From Lachnospiraceae bacterium (GTDB taxonomy: Bacteria > Bacillota > Clostridia > Lachnospirales > Lachnospiraceae), in assembly GCA_017520425.1 (NCBI GenBank), contig JAFXFO010000032.1, forward strand, positions 62,001-126,000: a stretch of 64,000 nt of DNA. The letters run 5' to 3'. The translations under genes were made by a program, and so were the position numbers. Below are positions 27,672-35,918 of this stretch, piece by piece. The notes below the pieces were generated by a model. That model was given only the letters and a program-made list of their open reading frames with translations. It made no database searches and was not told the origin of the DNA. The stretch's first letter is position 1. Each line of letters starts with the position of its first letter.

Positions 27672-28595
27672 ATGAAGAAAAAAACAAAGATAACCTTACT
27701 CATACTGATACTGATATTGTGTATCGCCGGTGGTATTATAGCATTTTTATTCTTCAGAAAGAAACAACCAAACATAATTACTGTGGAAGGACAGAAATAT
27801 GACCTGTCAGAGGATTTTCAAAAGGTCGTAGGAAAAATGGTCGAAGATGACATTAAAGTATCACGTGCCTCAGGAAGTTATCAATTGTATGACGAGGATG
27901 GCAAATACATTAACGGCTCCAGAGGCTTTACAGACGGAGCGGATATTTTTGCGGAAGAAAGAGACCGAACCGGCAGATTCTATCCCGATACAGCGGAGGA
28001 AATAAAAGATGACCATGGAAACCTAATCTCAAAAGTATTTTACTTGTACGATATGGAAGACAATGAGATTATTTCCGACTTTGGCATAGCAACTGCAGAT
28101 GATATAGAAGATAAACTTGATACCAAAACCTTCATCGAAACAGACTCCCCCATACAAACCAGGGGCGATTACGCATATACAGCTGTTTTTGTAAACGGAA
28201 AGCCTCTTGATTTCTCTGCTTACGAAGAACAATTGGAAGAATTCAAAGAATATGAATATTCTCCCGAACATAATGTAGGCGGAATCGTACTAAAATTTGC
28301 CCCTCATTATCAAGCATTTAGCACACGTTTCTACTCTGATATTTACAAAACCCACCAAACTTATGAGCAGTTAGAAGTAAGTTTTGAAAGACATTCTAAC
28401 TCATTAGATGAAGAACTTTTAATCCTCTTCGCGCTGGAGGATGCATACCAACAATTGGAAGAGGAAGAAACTGAGTCTTTCATGATTATTTCTTTTGGAG
28501 TTGAAGAAGATGATGAAATAGTAAATATGTGTTATGAGGAATTTTATTTTGATGATGATTGGGATCCCAAAAAATTCCTGGCACGTACTGAATAA
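27672..28595 (+). CDS. Membrane-anchored protein of unknown function
   Basis: 307 aa, one of the few plus-strand genes. Residues 8-28 form a single hydrophobic helix after MKKKTK. The remainder is hydrophilic, strongly acidic and rich in Tyr, Phe, Asp and Glu, and probably extracellular. I recognise no domain. An ATATTATG context without a strong ribosome binding site precedes it, although GGAACGGGGG lies about 10 nt upstream. It is monocistronic, bounded downstream by a bidirectional terminator and divergent from the DMT gene. It could be a lipid-free surface or sensing protein, but nothing firmer can be said. Confidence 0.75.
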   Translation: MKKKTKITLLILILILCIAGGIIAFLFFRKKQPNIITVEGQKYDLSEDFQKVVGKMVEDDIKVSRASGSYQLYDEDGKYINGSRGFTDGADIFAEERDRTGRFYPDTAEEIKDDHGNLISKVFYLYDMEDNEIISDFGIATADDIEDKLDTKTFIETDSPIQTRGDYAYTAVFVNGKPLDFSAYEEQLEEFKEYEYSPEHNVGGIVLKFAPHYQAFSTRFYSDIYKTHQTYEQLEVSFERHSNSLDEELLILFALEDAYQQLEEEETESFMIISFGVEEDDEIVNMCYEEFYFDDDWDPKKFLARTE

Positions 28596-28603
28596 ATAGT
28601 TCA

Positions 28604-28632
28604 AAAAAAGACCGGATTATCCGGTCTTTTTT
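28604..28632. terminator. Bidirectional Rho-independent terminator
   Basis: Stem AAAAGACCGG / CCGGTCTTTT around ATTAT with an A run on one side and a T run on the other. It serves the plus-strand gene ending at 28595 and the minus-strand gene ending at 28640. Confidence 0.85.
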
Positions 28633-28639
28633 ATTTATT

Positions 28640-28894
28640 TTACGTCCAATAAGGTTTCTGGTCCTTATGAGTAAAATTCTTCATACGGATACGCAAGGAA
28701 TGAATCATACTTTCATACCGTTCCTTCTGTTTATCATTCAGCTTGCCGGCTTCTGACAGCTGTTTGAACAGCTCTTCCATTTCATTCAGATTCATCTGTG
28801 CCGCATCCTTGTAATTGTTTTCCATATTCATTTGAATACGTTCCAGATACACTTCTAAACCACTATGCTTACTGCTTTTTAGGAAATCAAACAT
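28640..28894 (-). CDS. Small helical protein of unknown function
   Basis: 84 aa soluble protein (MFDFLKSSKHSG start), predicted all-helical and highly charged, with two likely amphipathic helices: LEVYLERIQMNMENNYKDAA and MNLNEMEELFKQLSEAGKL. The start at 28894 is chosen because a perfect AAAGGAGG lies 7 nt upstream; an earlier in-frame ATG lies in the preceding terminator. No homologue is recognised. It sits alone between two terminators. Confidence 0.7.
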   Translation of the reverse strand: MFDFLKSSKHSGLEVYLERIQMNMENNYKDAAQMNLNEMEELFKQLSEAGKLNDKQKERYESMIHSLRIRMKNFTHKDQKPYWT

Positions 28895-28913
28895 AGGCAA
28901 ACCTCCTTTATCC

Positions 28914-28950
28914 AAAAACATGCATAGCTACATTCCATAGCCATGCATGT
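28914..28950 (-). terminator. Terminator after the 157-aa membrane protein gene
   Basis: Arms ACATGCAT and ATGCATGT with an inner GCTA/TAGC pairing, followed on the minus strand by TTTTT. It starts 9 nt after the stop codon at 28959. Confidence 0.7.
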
Positions 28951-28958
28951 CATATTTC

Positions 28959-29432
28959 TTATTGCTTCGCACCACCCTTGTACTCTTTAAAGGACATTCC
29001 TACCAACTGTGCCTCAGGAGCAAACTTCATAAGCAGTTCAACAAATTCCACATTTTCTGATTTTCCTTGAAAACTGGCTTTCGCTTTAAGCGGATTCTTT
29101 TTAGTAGATTTATGATCTTCACCCACTACAAACTTTTTCTTCTCATTATAAAGATTTATATACCAGATTTTATCCACAGGATTCCAGCAACTCATTATGT
29201 ACTTAACTTCAGCCGATTTAAACAACTTATAACCACTTACACCTGCACTATGATATCTGATAACCAATTCATTATCATCCGTAATGAATATAGTATCATT
29301 ACCATACACCTTTTTACCTTCAAACAGCTGATCTACTTTCTCCTCAAATTGAGCAGATCTCTTCTTATCAAACATAATTGCCCAAACCATAATTGCAACA
29401 ATTGCAACAACTACTATAATAGCTACTATCAT
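28959..29432 (-). CDS. Single-TM protein of unknown function
   Basis: 157 aa protein. Residues 2-20 form a hydrophobic N-terminal anchor, followed by a Lys-rich linker and a compact beta-rich cytoplasmic domain with ITDDNELVIRYHSAGVSGYK and FVELLMKFAPEAQLVGM. I recognise no family. Its ATG overlaps the stop of the upstream 96 aa membrane protein by 4 nt, implying translational coupling and probably a joint function. It is followed by a terminator. Confidence 0.7.
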   Translation of the reverse strand: MIVAIIVVVAIVAIMVWAIMFDKKRSAQFEEKVDQLFEGKKVYGNDTIFITDDNELVIRYHSAGVSGYKLFKSAEVKYIMSCWNPVDKIWYINLYNEKKKFVVGEDHKSTKKNPLKAKASFQGKSENVEFVELLMKFAPEAQLVGMSFKEYKGGAKQ

Positions 29433-29719
29433 ACTTCCTTATTCTCCTCTCGTAAATCCCTAAATTGTTTCTTAGGTTTTTCTTTTGCTACTAAACTTCT
29501 GCCCTTTCTACTTACAATAATGGTAAGCGGGCAACATACTACAAACGCAATTCCCAAAACAATTGCCGTCTTGGTCGTAAACTCCACATTCATATTATCC
29601 GGCTTAAGCCAAAACAAACAAGCAATCGAATAAGCACAAAAAGCAAAACCAAACACACTTATTATTAAAAACAAATTTTGCAAAAATGTCAGGATTGGAT
29701 GTCCCGGATATTTTTCCAT
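29429..29719 (-). CDS. Two-TM small membrane protein of unknown function
   Basis: 96 aa protein with two hydrophobic segments at about residues 10-34 and 46-65 and a Lys/Arg/Glu-rich cytoplasmic tail (KEKPKKQFRDLREENKEV). The start follows AAGAAAGGGGG. Its stop overlaps the start of the 157 aa single-TM protein, with which it is surely cotranslated. No domain recognised. Base composition is AT-richer than the neighbouring metabolic genes. Confidence 0.7.
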   Translation of the reverse strand: MEKYPGHPILTFLQNLFLIISVFGFAFCAYSIACLFWLKPDNMNVEFTTKTAIVLGIAFVVCCPLTIIVSRKGRSLVAKEKPKKQFRDLREENKEV

Positions 29720-29741
29720 TATATTTCCCCCTTTCTTTTGT

Positions 29742-30182
29742 TTACAAGAGCACGCACCCCTTTTTCAATATGACATTAGCATACTGACTGGTTTCCGAGG
29801 TAGCAATTACCGCATAAGCTTTCTTCGCTTCTTCGTAAAAATCAAAGCGCTCCAGCTTGTCGATAACACTCACACCGCGTTCTTCTGTTTTTAAAATCAA
29901 TTCCTCATAAGTTTTCCAGATAGAAACATCCGCATTGTCCCCCGGCACTCTCTCCATTAAGTATACAGGTTTTTCCACATATTGGTCAAGAGGAAAAACT
30001 GCTAAAATAGCCTCCAGAATCTCCGGCACGCCATGACCGTCCATACGGATGACAATGCCTTCCTTTCCCATAGTCTCTGCCGGAAAATTGCCGTCAGCTA
30101 TGACAATAGTATCCCCATGGCCCATTTCGCAAAGAACCTTTAGCAACATGGGGGAAAGTAAGGGTGATATTCCTTTTAACAT
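29742..30182 (-). CDS. fucU: RbsD/FucU-family sugar mutarotase, FucU-like
   Basis: 146 aa cytoplasmic mutarotase that interconverts sugar anomers. It matches FucU: MLKGISPLLSPMLLKVLCEM at the N-terminus, the catalytic-region GHGDTIVIADGNFPAE and the C-terminal SETSQYANVILKKG. FucU acts on L-fucose, and L-fucose is 6-deoxy-L-galactose. An L-galactose substrate is therefore plausible given the oxidative operon 1 kb away on the same strand, but an unrelated gene intervenes. A strong AGGAGG site supports the start. Confidence 0.88.
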   Translation of the reverse strand: MLKGISPLLSPMLLKVLCEMGHGDTIVIADGNFPAETMGKEGIVIRMDGHGVPEILEAILAVFPLDQYVEKPVYLMERVPGDNADVSIWKTYEELILKTEERGVSVIDKLERFDFYEEAKKAYAVIATSETSQYANVILKKGCVLL

Positions 30183-30262
30183 AATTTCGTCCTCCTATAA
30201 CCGTTCCATAACAAGAGCTTTTTGTTTATCATTTGTTTATATGAACGAGGCTCTATTCCGGA

Positions 30263-30880
30263 TTAAACTTTAAGTTTTACTTCTACGAATTCTATTACCT
30301 TTTTTTCATAATCTGATTCTAAAGTAAAATTAAAATCTCCTGATTTGCCAATTAGAATTCCTTTCTCACCATTTAAGAACTCTTCTTTATCATCTTTATC
30401 AAACTTCACACCCAGCTCTTCAAAAGCCTCCACTGCTTCTTCCTTACTCATTCCTCTAAAATCAATACCATTTATCAACACTTTACTTTTTCCGGAATTA
30501 GCGCCTGCATGATAATTAAAGGAATAAATCTTACTCTCCCTAAAAGAACAAGCATTCACATCACTATTATATACTCTGAAGCATACATCTGTGGCTTCAC
30601 CTTTTGTCGTGATATAGTAAGGAGTAGTCGTATACTTCTCCCCCGGCACATTCGCCTCTTTCGCTATATTCAAAGCTTTCTTTCCGGTAGAAGTATAACT
30701 TATCGATAATCCCTCTCCCAATAACTCTCCTACCGTCATACCGGTATGTAGCTCTTTTCCATTAATGGTAACCTGCGGATGTACCACACTTCTGGAATAG
30801 AGCCATGCCACTATTACCACTGCCACCATTAGAATTCCTAAACCAATAAAAAATTTCTTGTCCTCTTTTTTTTCTTCCAT
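30263..30880 (-). CDS. Membrane-anchored protein of unknown function
   Basis: 205 aa. Residues 9-27 form one hydrophobic helix after a Lys/Glu-rich start. The extracellular part has ITVNGKELHTGMTVGELLGE, then a cysteine pair (about residues 99 and 112) and repeated short beta units such as VLINGIDFRGMSKEEAVEAF. The last motif resembles the helix-strand repeats of bacterial surface domains in which a Lys-Glu-Glu helix follows a G-M-S turn. No known family assigned. AAAGGAG lies upstream of the start. It precedes fucU on the same strand with an 80-nt gap. Confidence 0.7.
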   Translation of the reverse strand: MEEKKEDKKFFIGLGILMVAVVIVAWLYSRSVVHPQVTINGKELHTGMTVGELLGEGLSISYTSTGKKALNIAKEANVPGEKYTTTPYYITTKGEATDVCFRVYNSDVNACSFRESKIYSFNYHAGANSGKSKVLINGIDFRGMSKEEAVEAFEELGVKFDKDDKEEFLNGEKGILIGKSGDFNFTLESDYEKKVIEFVEVKLKV

Positions 30881-31041
30881 AAACTAATCTCCTTTTCCCT
30901 ATCATTTGTTTAATCTTTGAATGCAAACTTGCACAATTGCCATGTTAACATAAGTTTATCCCCTTTGCAATAATCATCTTAAGCCGGTTCATATATCACA
31001 GATATTATGCAGATGACAACACTTCCCCGCAAGTCCGCTTC

Positions 31042-31923
31042 TTACAACATATTCGGTATCGCCTTCATGGGCACCATCTCACCAAATCCATAAAACTTCA
31101 CAGCGTTTTCTCCCAGAAAGGCTCGTTTTTCCGCATCCGTAAGCTTGTCTGATTCGGCGATAAAGCGTACCGCCATAATGTAAGTAATGTCCGTCATGGT
31201 GCGGGGGTAATCACTGCCCCACATCAGCTTGTCCATGCCGCAGATATCCCTTGCCTCTAAAATCGCATCAATGGCGGAAGGGTAGGGGTAAAATTCTTTA
31301 TGAAAAAGCCAGGTCAGACCACCGCTTTCAATGTATACATTCTTATGCTTGGCCAGGGCAATCTGCTTCTGCCAGCCGGGAGTGGTTACCATGCCGAAAT
31401 GTCCGATGGCAATCTTTAAATCCGGACATCTTTCAACCAGATACTCCATGTCCTCCACCTGTTCGTCCCCGTCTGCCAAATCAATGGACAGAAACTTTCC
31501 TGCCTTTTCGATTTCCTGAAATACCGGCAGCAACTTCTTTAAATCCTTGTCCTTCAATCTTCCTGCGCAGATTTTCACTCCATCTGCTCCCTCTAAAAGG
31601 AAGGAGGGTTTTTCCTCATAAAGAGAGCAGATTTTGATTCGGTCCGGGAATTTGTCCTTGGACTCCAAAAGATACGCATCCTGATTGCCGTCAATATACT
31701 CCTGGGTGACTACGCAACCATTCACACAGGCATAATTCATGTTTGCAATCAAGCGCTCCACGGTATTTTCATCATCATTCATGTAAGGGGGCATCATCTG
31801 GCGGACTTCTCCTCCAAAATAGCTTTTGCCGTCTCCTACACCCACTACGGGTCTGCCGTTTACCATACCCTGTTGTTTTTTCCAAAGATGCAAATGTGCA
31901 TCGATTATCACATATTTACTCAA
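31042..31923 (-). CDS. COG3618 amidohydrolase, candidate sugar lactonase
   Basis: 293 aa TIM-barrel amidohydrolase. It has the N-terminal metal motif DAHLHLW (His10, His12), IAIGHFGMVTTPGWQ with the strand-6 His, and the C-terminal MWGSDYPRTM with the metal-binding Asp. This is the pattern of COG3618 enzymes, several of which hydrolyse L-fucono-, L-galactono- or L-rhamnono-lactones. It is last in the five-gene operon and its start overlaps the uxaA stop by 4 nt. The best assignment is hydrolysis of the lactone made by the first dehydrogenase to an aldonate, probably L-galactonate. Substrate is inferred. Confidence 0.83.
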   Translation of the reverse strand: MSKYVIIDAHLHLWKKQQGMVNGRPVVGVGDGKSYFGGEVRQMMPPYMNDDENTVERLIANMNYACVNGCVVTQEYIDGNQDAYLLESKDKFPDRIKICSLYEEKPSFLLEGADGVKICAGRLKDKDLKKLLPVFQEIEKAGKFLSIDLADGDEQVEDMEYLVERCPDLKIAIGHFGMVTTPGWQKQIALAKHKNVYIESGGLTWLFHKEFYPYPSAIDAILEARDICGMDKLMWGSDYPRTMTDITYIMAVRFIAESDKLTDAEKRAFLGENAVKFYGFGEMVPMKAIPNML

Positions 31924-33296
31924 AGTGTCACCCCATCCTTAAATATGGCTATTTCTCTGTAGCCTTCCCGTTCATTGGCGGTTTCCAGGCCATTCGCCAC
32001 ATCCATTACATATTGAAACAAGTCTTCTGACAGATTCTTTCCTTCCAGCATGGGAGCTGCATTAAAATCTATCCAGTTCCTTTTCTTCTCTGCCAGATTT
32101 TGATTGGTAGCGATTTTTACGGTGGGTACCGGTCCTCCCAAAGGGGTACCTCTTCCTGTGGAAAAAAGTACCATGTGACAGCCTGCTGCCACCAGATTGG
32201 TCACCGCCACCATATCATTACCGGGACCGTTTAACAGATTCAGTCCGTTTTTCTCCACCCGTTCTCCGTAATCCAATACATCCACCACCGGTGCCATGCC
32301 GCCCTTTTGTGTACAGCCCAGGGATTTTTCCTCCAGGGTAGTAATTCCCCCGGCCTTATTGCCCGGAGAGGGATTCTCATAAATCACCTGATTGTGGCGG
32401 ATATAATAATCCTTAAAGTCGTTGATGAGCTTCACGGTCTTTTCGAAGGTAGCCTCATCTTTACAACGATTCATAAGAATGGTTTCCGCGCCAAACATTT
32501 CCGGCACCTCTGTAAGTACCGTACTTCCGCCGGCTGCTATCAGCAAATCGGAAAACTGTCCTATTAATGGATTGGCGGTAATACCGGAAAAGCCATCGGA
32601 GCCGCCGCATTTTAAACCTACCTTCAGTTTGGAAACCGGTACCGGCTGCCTTTCGAAAGTATCTGCATAGGCCTTCAGTTCTTCTATGAGTTTCACACCC
32701 TCGGTGATTTCATCCTCACAATCCTGGGTATTCAAAAACTTCACCCTGCGGGGATTTACCTCTCCTAATATCTCCTTGAAGGAAGCAATATGGTTATTCT
32801 CACAGCCCAATCCCAGTACCAGTACGCCGCCTGCATTGGGATGTTGTATGAGCCCCTTCAATATCAGTTGTGTCAGCTTATGGTCATCCCCCAGCTGGGA
32901 ACAGCCGTAAGGGTGCGGAAAAGCAAAGGCACCTGTCAAACTTGCCAACTTTTCAGCCACCTTATTCACACAGCCCACTGTATTCACAATCCAAATATCA
33001 TTACGGATACCGATGTCGCCATTTTCTCTGACATAGGCATTGATGGTATATTCCTCTACTTGAGGTAGTTCATACTTCACCGGTTCATAGGTGTAGGTAA
33101 GCTTCTCTCCCAGATTGGTCTTCACATTGTGGGTATGCACTGATTCTCCCGCCTTGATATCCTCTGTGGCATGACCAATGGGAAAGCCGTATTTGATCAC
33201 ATTGCTCCCCTCGGGAATATCCTTCAGCGCCACCTTGTGACCGGTCTCCACATCCACTGCCACATTATCTAATGCATGAATTTGTAGTTGTTTCAT
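31920..33296 (-). CDS. uxaA: UxaA-family altronate dehydratase
   Basis: 458 aa. The N-terminal SAF domain (about residues 1-75) is followed by the catalytic D-altronate/galactarate dehydratase domain, with PYGCSQLGDD, VLGLGCENNHIASFKE and GLKCGGSDGFSGITANP. The reaction is D-altronate to 2-keto-3-deoxy-D-gluconate plus water, usually iron-dependent. It lies 233 nt downstream of uxaB, the gap being filled by a long palindromic element, and overlaps the amidohydrolase gene. A good AAGGAG site precedes the ATG. Related sugar-acid dehydratases share the fold, but the adjacent uxaB supports altronate. Confidence 0.92.
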   Translation of the reverse strand: MKQLQIHALDNVAVDVETGHKVALKDIPEGSNVIKYGFPIGHATEDIKAGESVHTHNVKTNLGEKLTYTYEPVKYELPQVEEYTINAYVRENGDIGIRNDIWIVNTVGCVNKVAEKLASLTGAFAFPHPYGCSQLGDDHKLTQLILKGLIQHPNAGGVLVLGLGCENNHIASFKEILGEVNPRRVKFLNTQDCEDEITEGVKLIEELKAYADTFERQPVPVSKLKVGLKCGGSDGFSGITANPLIGQFSDLLIAAGGSTVLTEVPEMFGAETILMNRCKDEATFEKTVKLINDFKDYYIRHNQVIYENPSPGNKAGGITTLEEKSLGCTQKGGMAPVVDVLDYGERVEKNGLNLLNGPGNDMVAVTNLVAAGCHMVLFSTGRGTPLGGPVPTVKIATNQNLAEKKRNWIDFNAAPMLEGKNLSEDLFQYVMDVANGLETANEREGYREIAIFKDGVTL

Positions 33297-33320
33297 ATTC
33301 TTTCTCCTTCATACAATCCA

Positions 33321-33513
33321 CTTCCATTTGCTATTCACTAATGTTTTCTCAAGGACGCATTATATCCTGCTTGAGGACGTTCTCACTTCGTGAAAAACGT
33401 AACGGCACTAGGTTCGAAAGAACCTCACCAAGGGCCGACGTTTTTCAAGACCTCGCCGCAGGACATAATGCATCCTTTTCGAAAGAACTTTCTCGTTACC
33501 AAGCAAATGGAAG
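33321..33513. repeat. Long palindromic element, copy 1 (between uxaB and uxaA)
   Basis: 193-bp element with nested inverted arms. The outer arms are CTTCCATTTGCT (33321-33332) and AGCAAATGGAAG (33502-33513). Middle arms start AAGGACGCATTATATCCTGC with partner ending GCATCCTT, and inner arms are TGAAAAACGT and ACGTTTTTCA. The inner core (GGCACTAGGTTCGAA, then ACCTCACCAAGGGCC around a GGTTC/GAACC mini-hairpin) matches copy 2 at 43314-43539. It fills almost all of the uxaB-uxaA gap and must be transcribed within the operon mRNA. No U tract, so not a simple terminator. Either a non-autonomous mobile repeat or a structured RNA. Confidence 0.8.
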
Positions 33514-33529
33514 CTCCTTCCTGTAGCAA

Positions 33530-34852
33530 CTACAAAAGTTGTCGAAACGCCTGCTCCATGCCCTTCTCCTGCATAAGTGTCAGATACTTCTCCACCTCAG
33601 GAAGCATAAAGCTTAAGTCCCTGCCCCAGTAGTTTTCCTTCTTCAAAATATCTGCCACTGATGCAGTCTTCATAAATGCCATGATGTCTTCCCCATCATT
33701 GGCTTCGTCCGTGCGATAAAAGGCGATTAATGCCGCCAGTGAGAAGGTCATACACTTAGGCAGCTCTCCGTTTGCCTCATAATATTCCAGTATGGTGGGC
33801 AATACTCTTGCTTTAAACTTACTTACAGAATTCAGTGCAATACTTAACAGCTGATGCTTTACAAAAGGATTAGCAAAGCGTTCAAGCACGGCCTTACCGA
33901 AAGCTATGTCCTCTTCTGTATTTCCCAAGGTAGGGATAATCTCTTCAAATATGGTTTTATTTAAGAAAGCATTCACAAATTCGTCATCCAGACATTCCTT
34001 TACAGTGGACAAGCCATACAATCTGGCTGCCAGCACCATGGAGGTATGACCACCGTTTAGGATACGTACCTTACGTTTCTTATAAGGCTTCACATCCGGT
34101 GTCCAAATCACATTCACACCTGCTGCCTGTAAAGGAAACTCCTTCTCAAAATCACCTTCGATGACCCAAAGGTGGAAGATTTCCGCCGTATTCATAAGCT
34201 TATCTTCCTCTCCCAGTCGGGCCGTCAGCTCTGCCACCTCATCCTTAGGATAGCCGGTGCAGATACGATCCACCAAAGTATTGCAGAAATGATTCTCCTG
34301 TTGTATCCAAGCCATAAATTCTTCCGGCAATTCCCAAAGTCCGGCATATTTCAACACGCAGTCCAAAAGCTCCTTACCATTATTGTCTATCAGCTCGCAG
34401 GACAGAATGATAAAGCCCGGTAATCCTTGCTTAAATCTTTCATACAAAAGCACGGTCAGCTTGGCCGGAAAGGATTTGGGCGGTGCATCGGTAATGCTTT
34501 CTGTTCCCAAGTATTCAATACCTGCCTCTGTGGTATTGGAAATAATCACTTGCATATCCGGGTTGTGGGCCAGTTTCAGATACTCCTCAAAATCCGTATA
34601 CGGGTCCACGCCGCGGGAAATGGAAGTGACCTTGATACAATCATTGATGACTTCTCCCGCTTCGATACCACGCAGGAACTGGTGATATACGCCCTTTTGC
34701 TCATTTAGTACGGGAATCAGCCCCTTGGCTATGGGCTGTACCACAACCACCTTACCATCATATAAACCCTGCTCATTCATTTTATGTACAAATACATCGG
34801 CAAAGCTTCTTAAAAAGCCGCCTTCGCCAAATTGAATTATAGTTTCCTTCAT
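33530..34852 (-). CDS. uxaB: Tagaturonate reductase UxaB
   Basis: 440 aa polyol/altronate oxidoreductase family enzyme: NADH-dependent reduction of D-tagaturonate to D-altronate. The N-terminal Rossmann motif is IIQFGEGGFLRSFAD. The middle has IISNTTEAGIEYLG, and the C-terminal domain catalytic region is RKVRILNGGHTSMVLAARL, with the Lys and the NGGH motif expected for the family. The ATG at 34852 has GGAAG upstream; the earlier in-frame ATG would overlap the adh gene. It lies 42 nt after the Zn dehydrogenase gene. No uronate isomerase (UxaC) is nearby, so its substrate is likely produced by the upstream dehydrogenase instead. Confidence 0.92.
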   Translation of the reverse strand: MKETIIQFGEGGFLRSFADVFVHKMNEQGLYDGKVVVVQPIAKGLIPVLNEQKGVYHQFLRGIEAGEVINDCIKVTSISRGVDPYTDFEEYLKLAHNPDMQVIISNTTEAGIEYLGTESITDAPPKSFPAKLTVLLYERFKQGLPGFIILSCELIDNNGKELLDCVLKYAGLWELPEEFMAWIQQENHFCNTLVDRICTGYPKDEVAELTARLGEEDKLMNTAEIFHLWVIEGDFEKEFPLQAAGVNVIWTPDVKPYKKRKVRILNGGHTSMVLAARLYGLSTVKECLDDEFVNAFLNKTIFEEIIPTLGNTEEDIAFGKAVLERFANPFVKHQLLSIALNSVSKFKARVLPTILEYYEANGELPKCMTFSLAALIAFYRTDEANDGEDIMAFMKTASVADILKKENYWGRDLSFMLPEVEKYLTLMQEKGMEQAFRQLL

Positions 34853-34894
34853 ATTGCTTCCTTTCCGTGCCGCCCCGGCACCTTCCATCGCTGT

Positions 34895-35908
34895 TTACAA
34901 TTCAATCAATACCTTCGCCAGGCTGCCGTCGTTTTCCACCAAAGCCTTAAAGGCTTCATCCGCTTTATCTACCGGATACACGGCGCTGACCATATCCAGC
35001 ACATTCAATTCCCCACCTGCTATCAAGTCAATTACCGCCTCAAAATCCCTTGCATAGGAATTACGGCTACCGAATACATTCAACTCCTTTTTTAAGAGGA
35101 TGGAATGGAGGAAGGTGGTCTCTTTCTTGCCGTTACCGATTAAAATAATATTGGCTGCGAAGGCTGCGCAATCGATACAGGACAGGAAAGTTACGGGAAG
35201 TCCACAGGCTTCCACACACACATCAAAACCGTTACCGCCGGTAATCTTCATGGCTTCTTCCACAATATCAGTCTTGCCGGAATTGATTACTCCGTCTGCA
35301 CCAAAATGAAGCGCCTTTTTAAGTCTGCCCTCCAACAAATCTGCTACATATACTTCCGCTCCCTGGGCCTTTGCCGCAATCAGGGCAAACAAACCGATGG
35401 GACCGGCTCCCACTACCAATACCTTGTCACCTTTTTTCACAGGAGCCCTGTGCAAAGCGTGATAGCTGATGGTAAAAGGCTCCACTAATGCCAGCTCTTT
35501 TGCCGACAATCCCTTGCCGTCATAAATACGCTCTATGGGCATTACGATATATTCACGGAAGCTACCATCACGCTGTACCCCCATGGTCTGGTTATCCGTA
35601 CAGCAGTTTACATAACCTCTCTCACAGGAATAGCAGCTGCCACAGTTAAAGTAAGGATTAGCCGTTACGATATCTCCCTCCTTTAATCCCTTGTCATTCT
35701 CCGGTATGGATACAATCTGTGCACTGAACTCATGGCCCGGAATCCTGGGATATGTGGTAAAAGGCTGATTGCCTGTATAACTGGACACATCCGCCCCGCA
35801 AACACCACAATACAATACTTTCAGCAAGGCTTCTCCTTCTCCGGGCACAGGCATTTGTGTATCTGTCACTGCAATTTCAAATGGTTTTTCAATCAATACT
35901 GTCTTCAT
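34895..35908 (-). CDS. Zn-dependent alcohol dehydrogenase, candidate L-galactonate 5-dehydrogenase
   Basis: 337 aa medium-chain dehydrogenase with catalytic zinc ligands Cys37 and His59/Glu60 (CGVCGADVSSY, IPGHEF). Structural zinc cysteines are C89, C92, C95 and C103, and the Rossmann motif is VVGAGPIGLFALIAAKAQGA. It resembles the L-galactonate, threonine and sorbitol dehydrogenase group, such as Escherichia coli LgoD, which converts L-galactonate to D-tagaturonate. That reaction would supply substrate to UxaB directly downstream. The start at 35908 follows AAGGGGG. The substrate is inferred from context rather than from residues. Confidence 0.85.
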   Translation of the reverse strand: MKTVLIEKPFEIAVTDTQMPVPGEGEALLKVLYCGVCGADVSSYTGNQPFTTYPRIPGHEFSAQIVSIPENDKGLKEGDIVTANPYFNCGSCYSCERGYVNCCTDNQTMGVQRDGSFREYIVMPIERIYDGKGLSAKELALVEPFTISYHALHRAPVKKGDKVLVVGAGPIGLFALIAAKAQGAEVYVADLLEGRLKKALHFGADGVINSGKTDIVEEAMKITGGNGFDVCVEACGLPVTFLSCIDCAAFAANIILIGNGKKETTFLHSILLKKELNVFGSRNSYARDFEAVIDLIAGGELNVLDMVSAVYPVDKADEAFKALVENDGSLAKVLIEL

Positions 35909-35918
35909 CTTTTCCCCC

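Noticed and set aside
33321-33513. Palindromic element as a Rho-independent terminator or attenuator.
   Set aside because: The arms are long and interrupted and there is no U tract at either end; uxaA and the lactonase downstream need read-through.
31920-34852. Reading uxaA-uxaB as a D-galacturonate catabolic operon.
   Set aside because: No uronate isomerase (UxaC) is present, while two dehydrogenases and a lactonase are, which instead fit entry from an aldose via L-galactonate.
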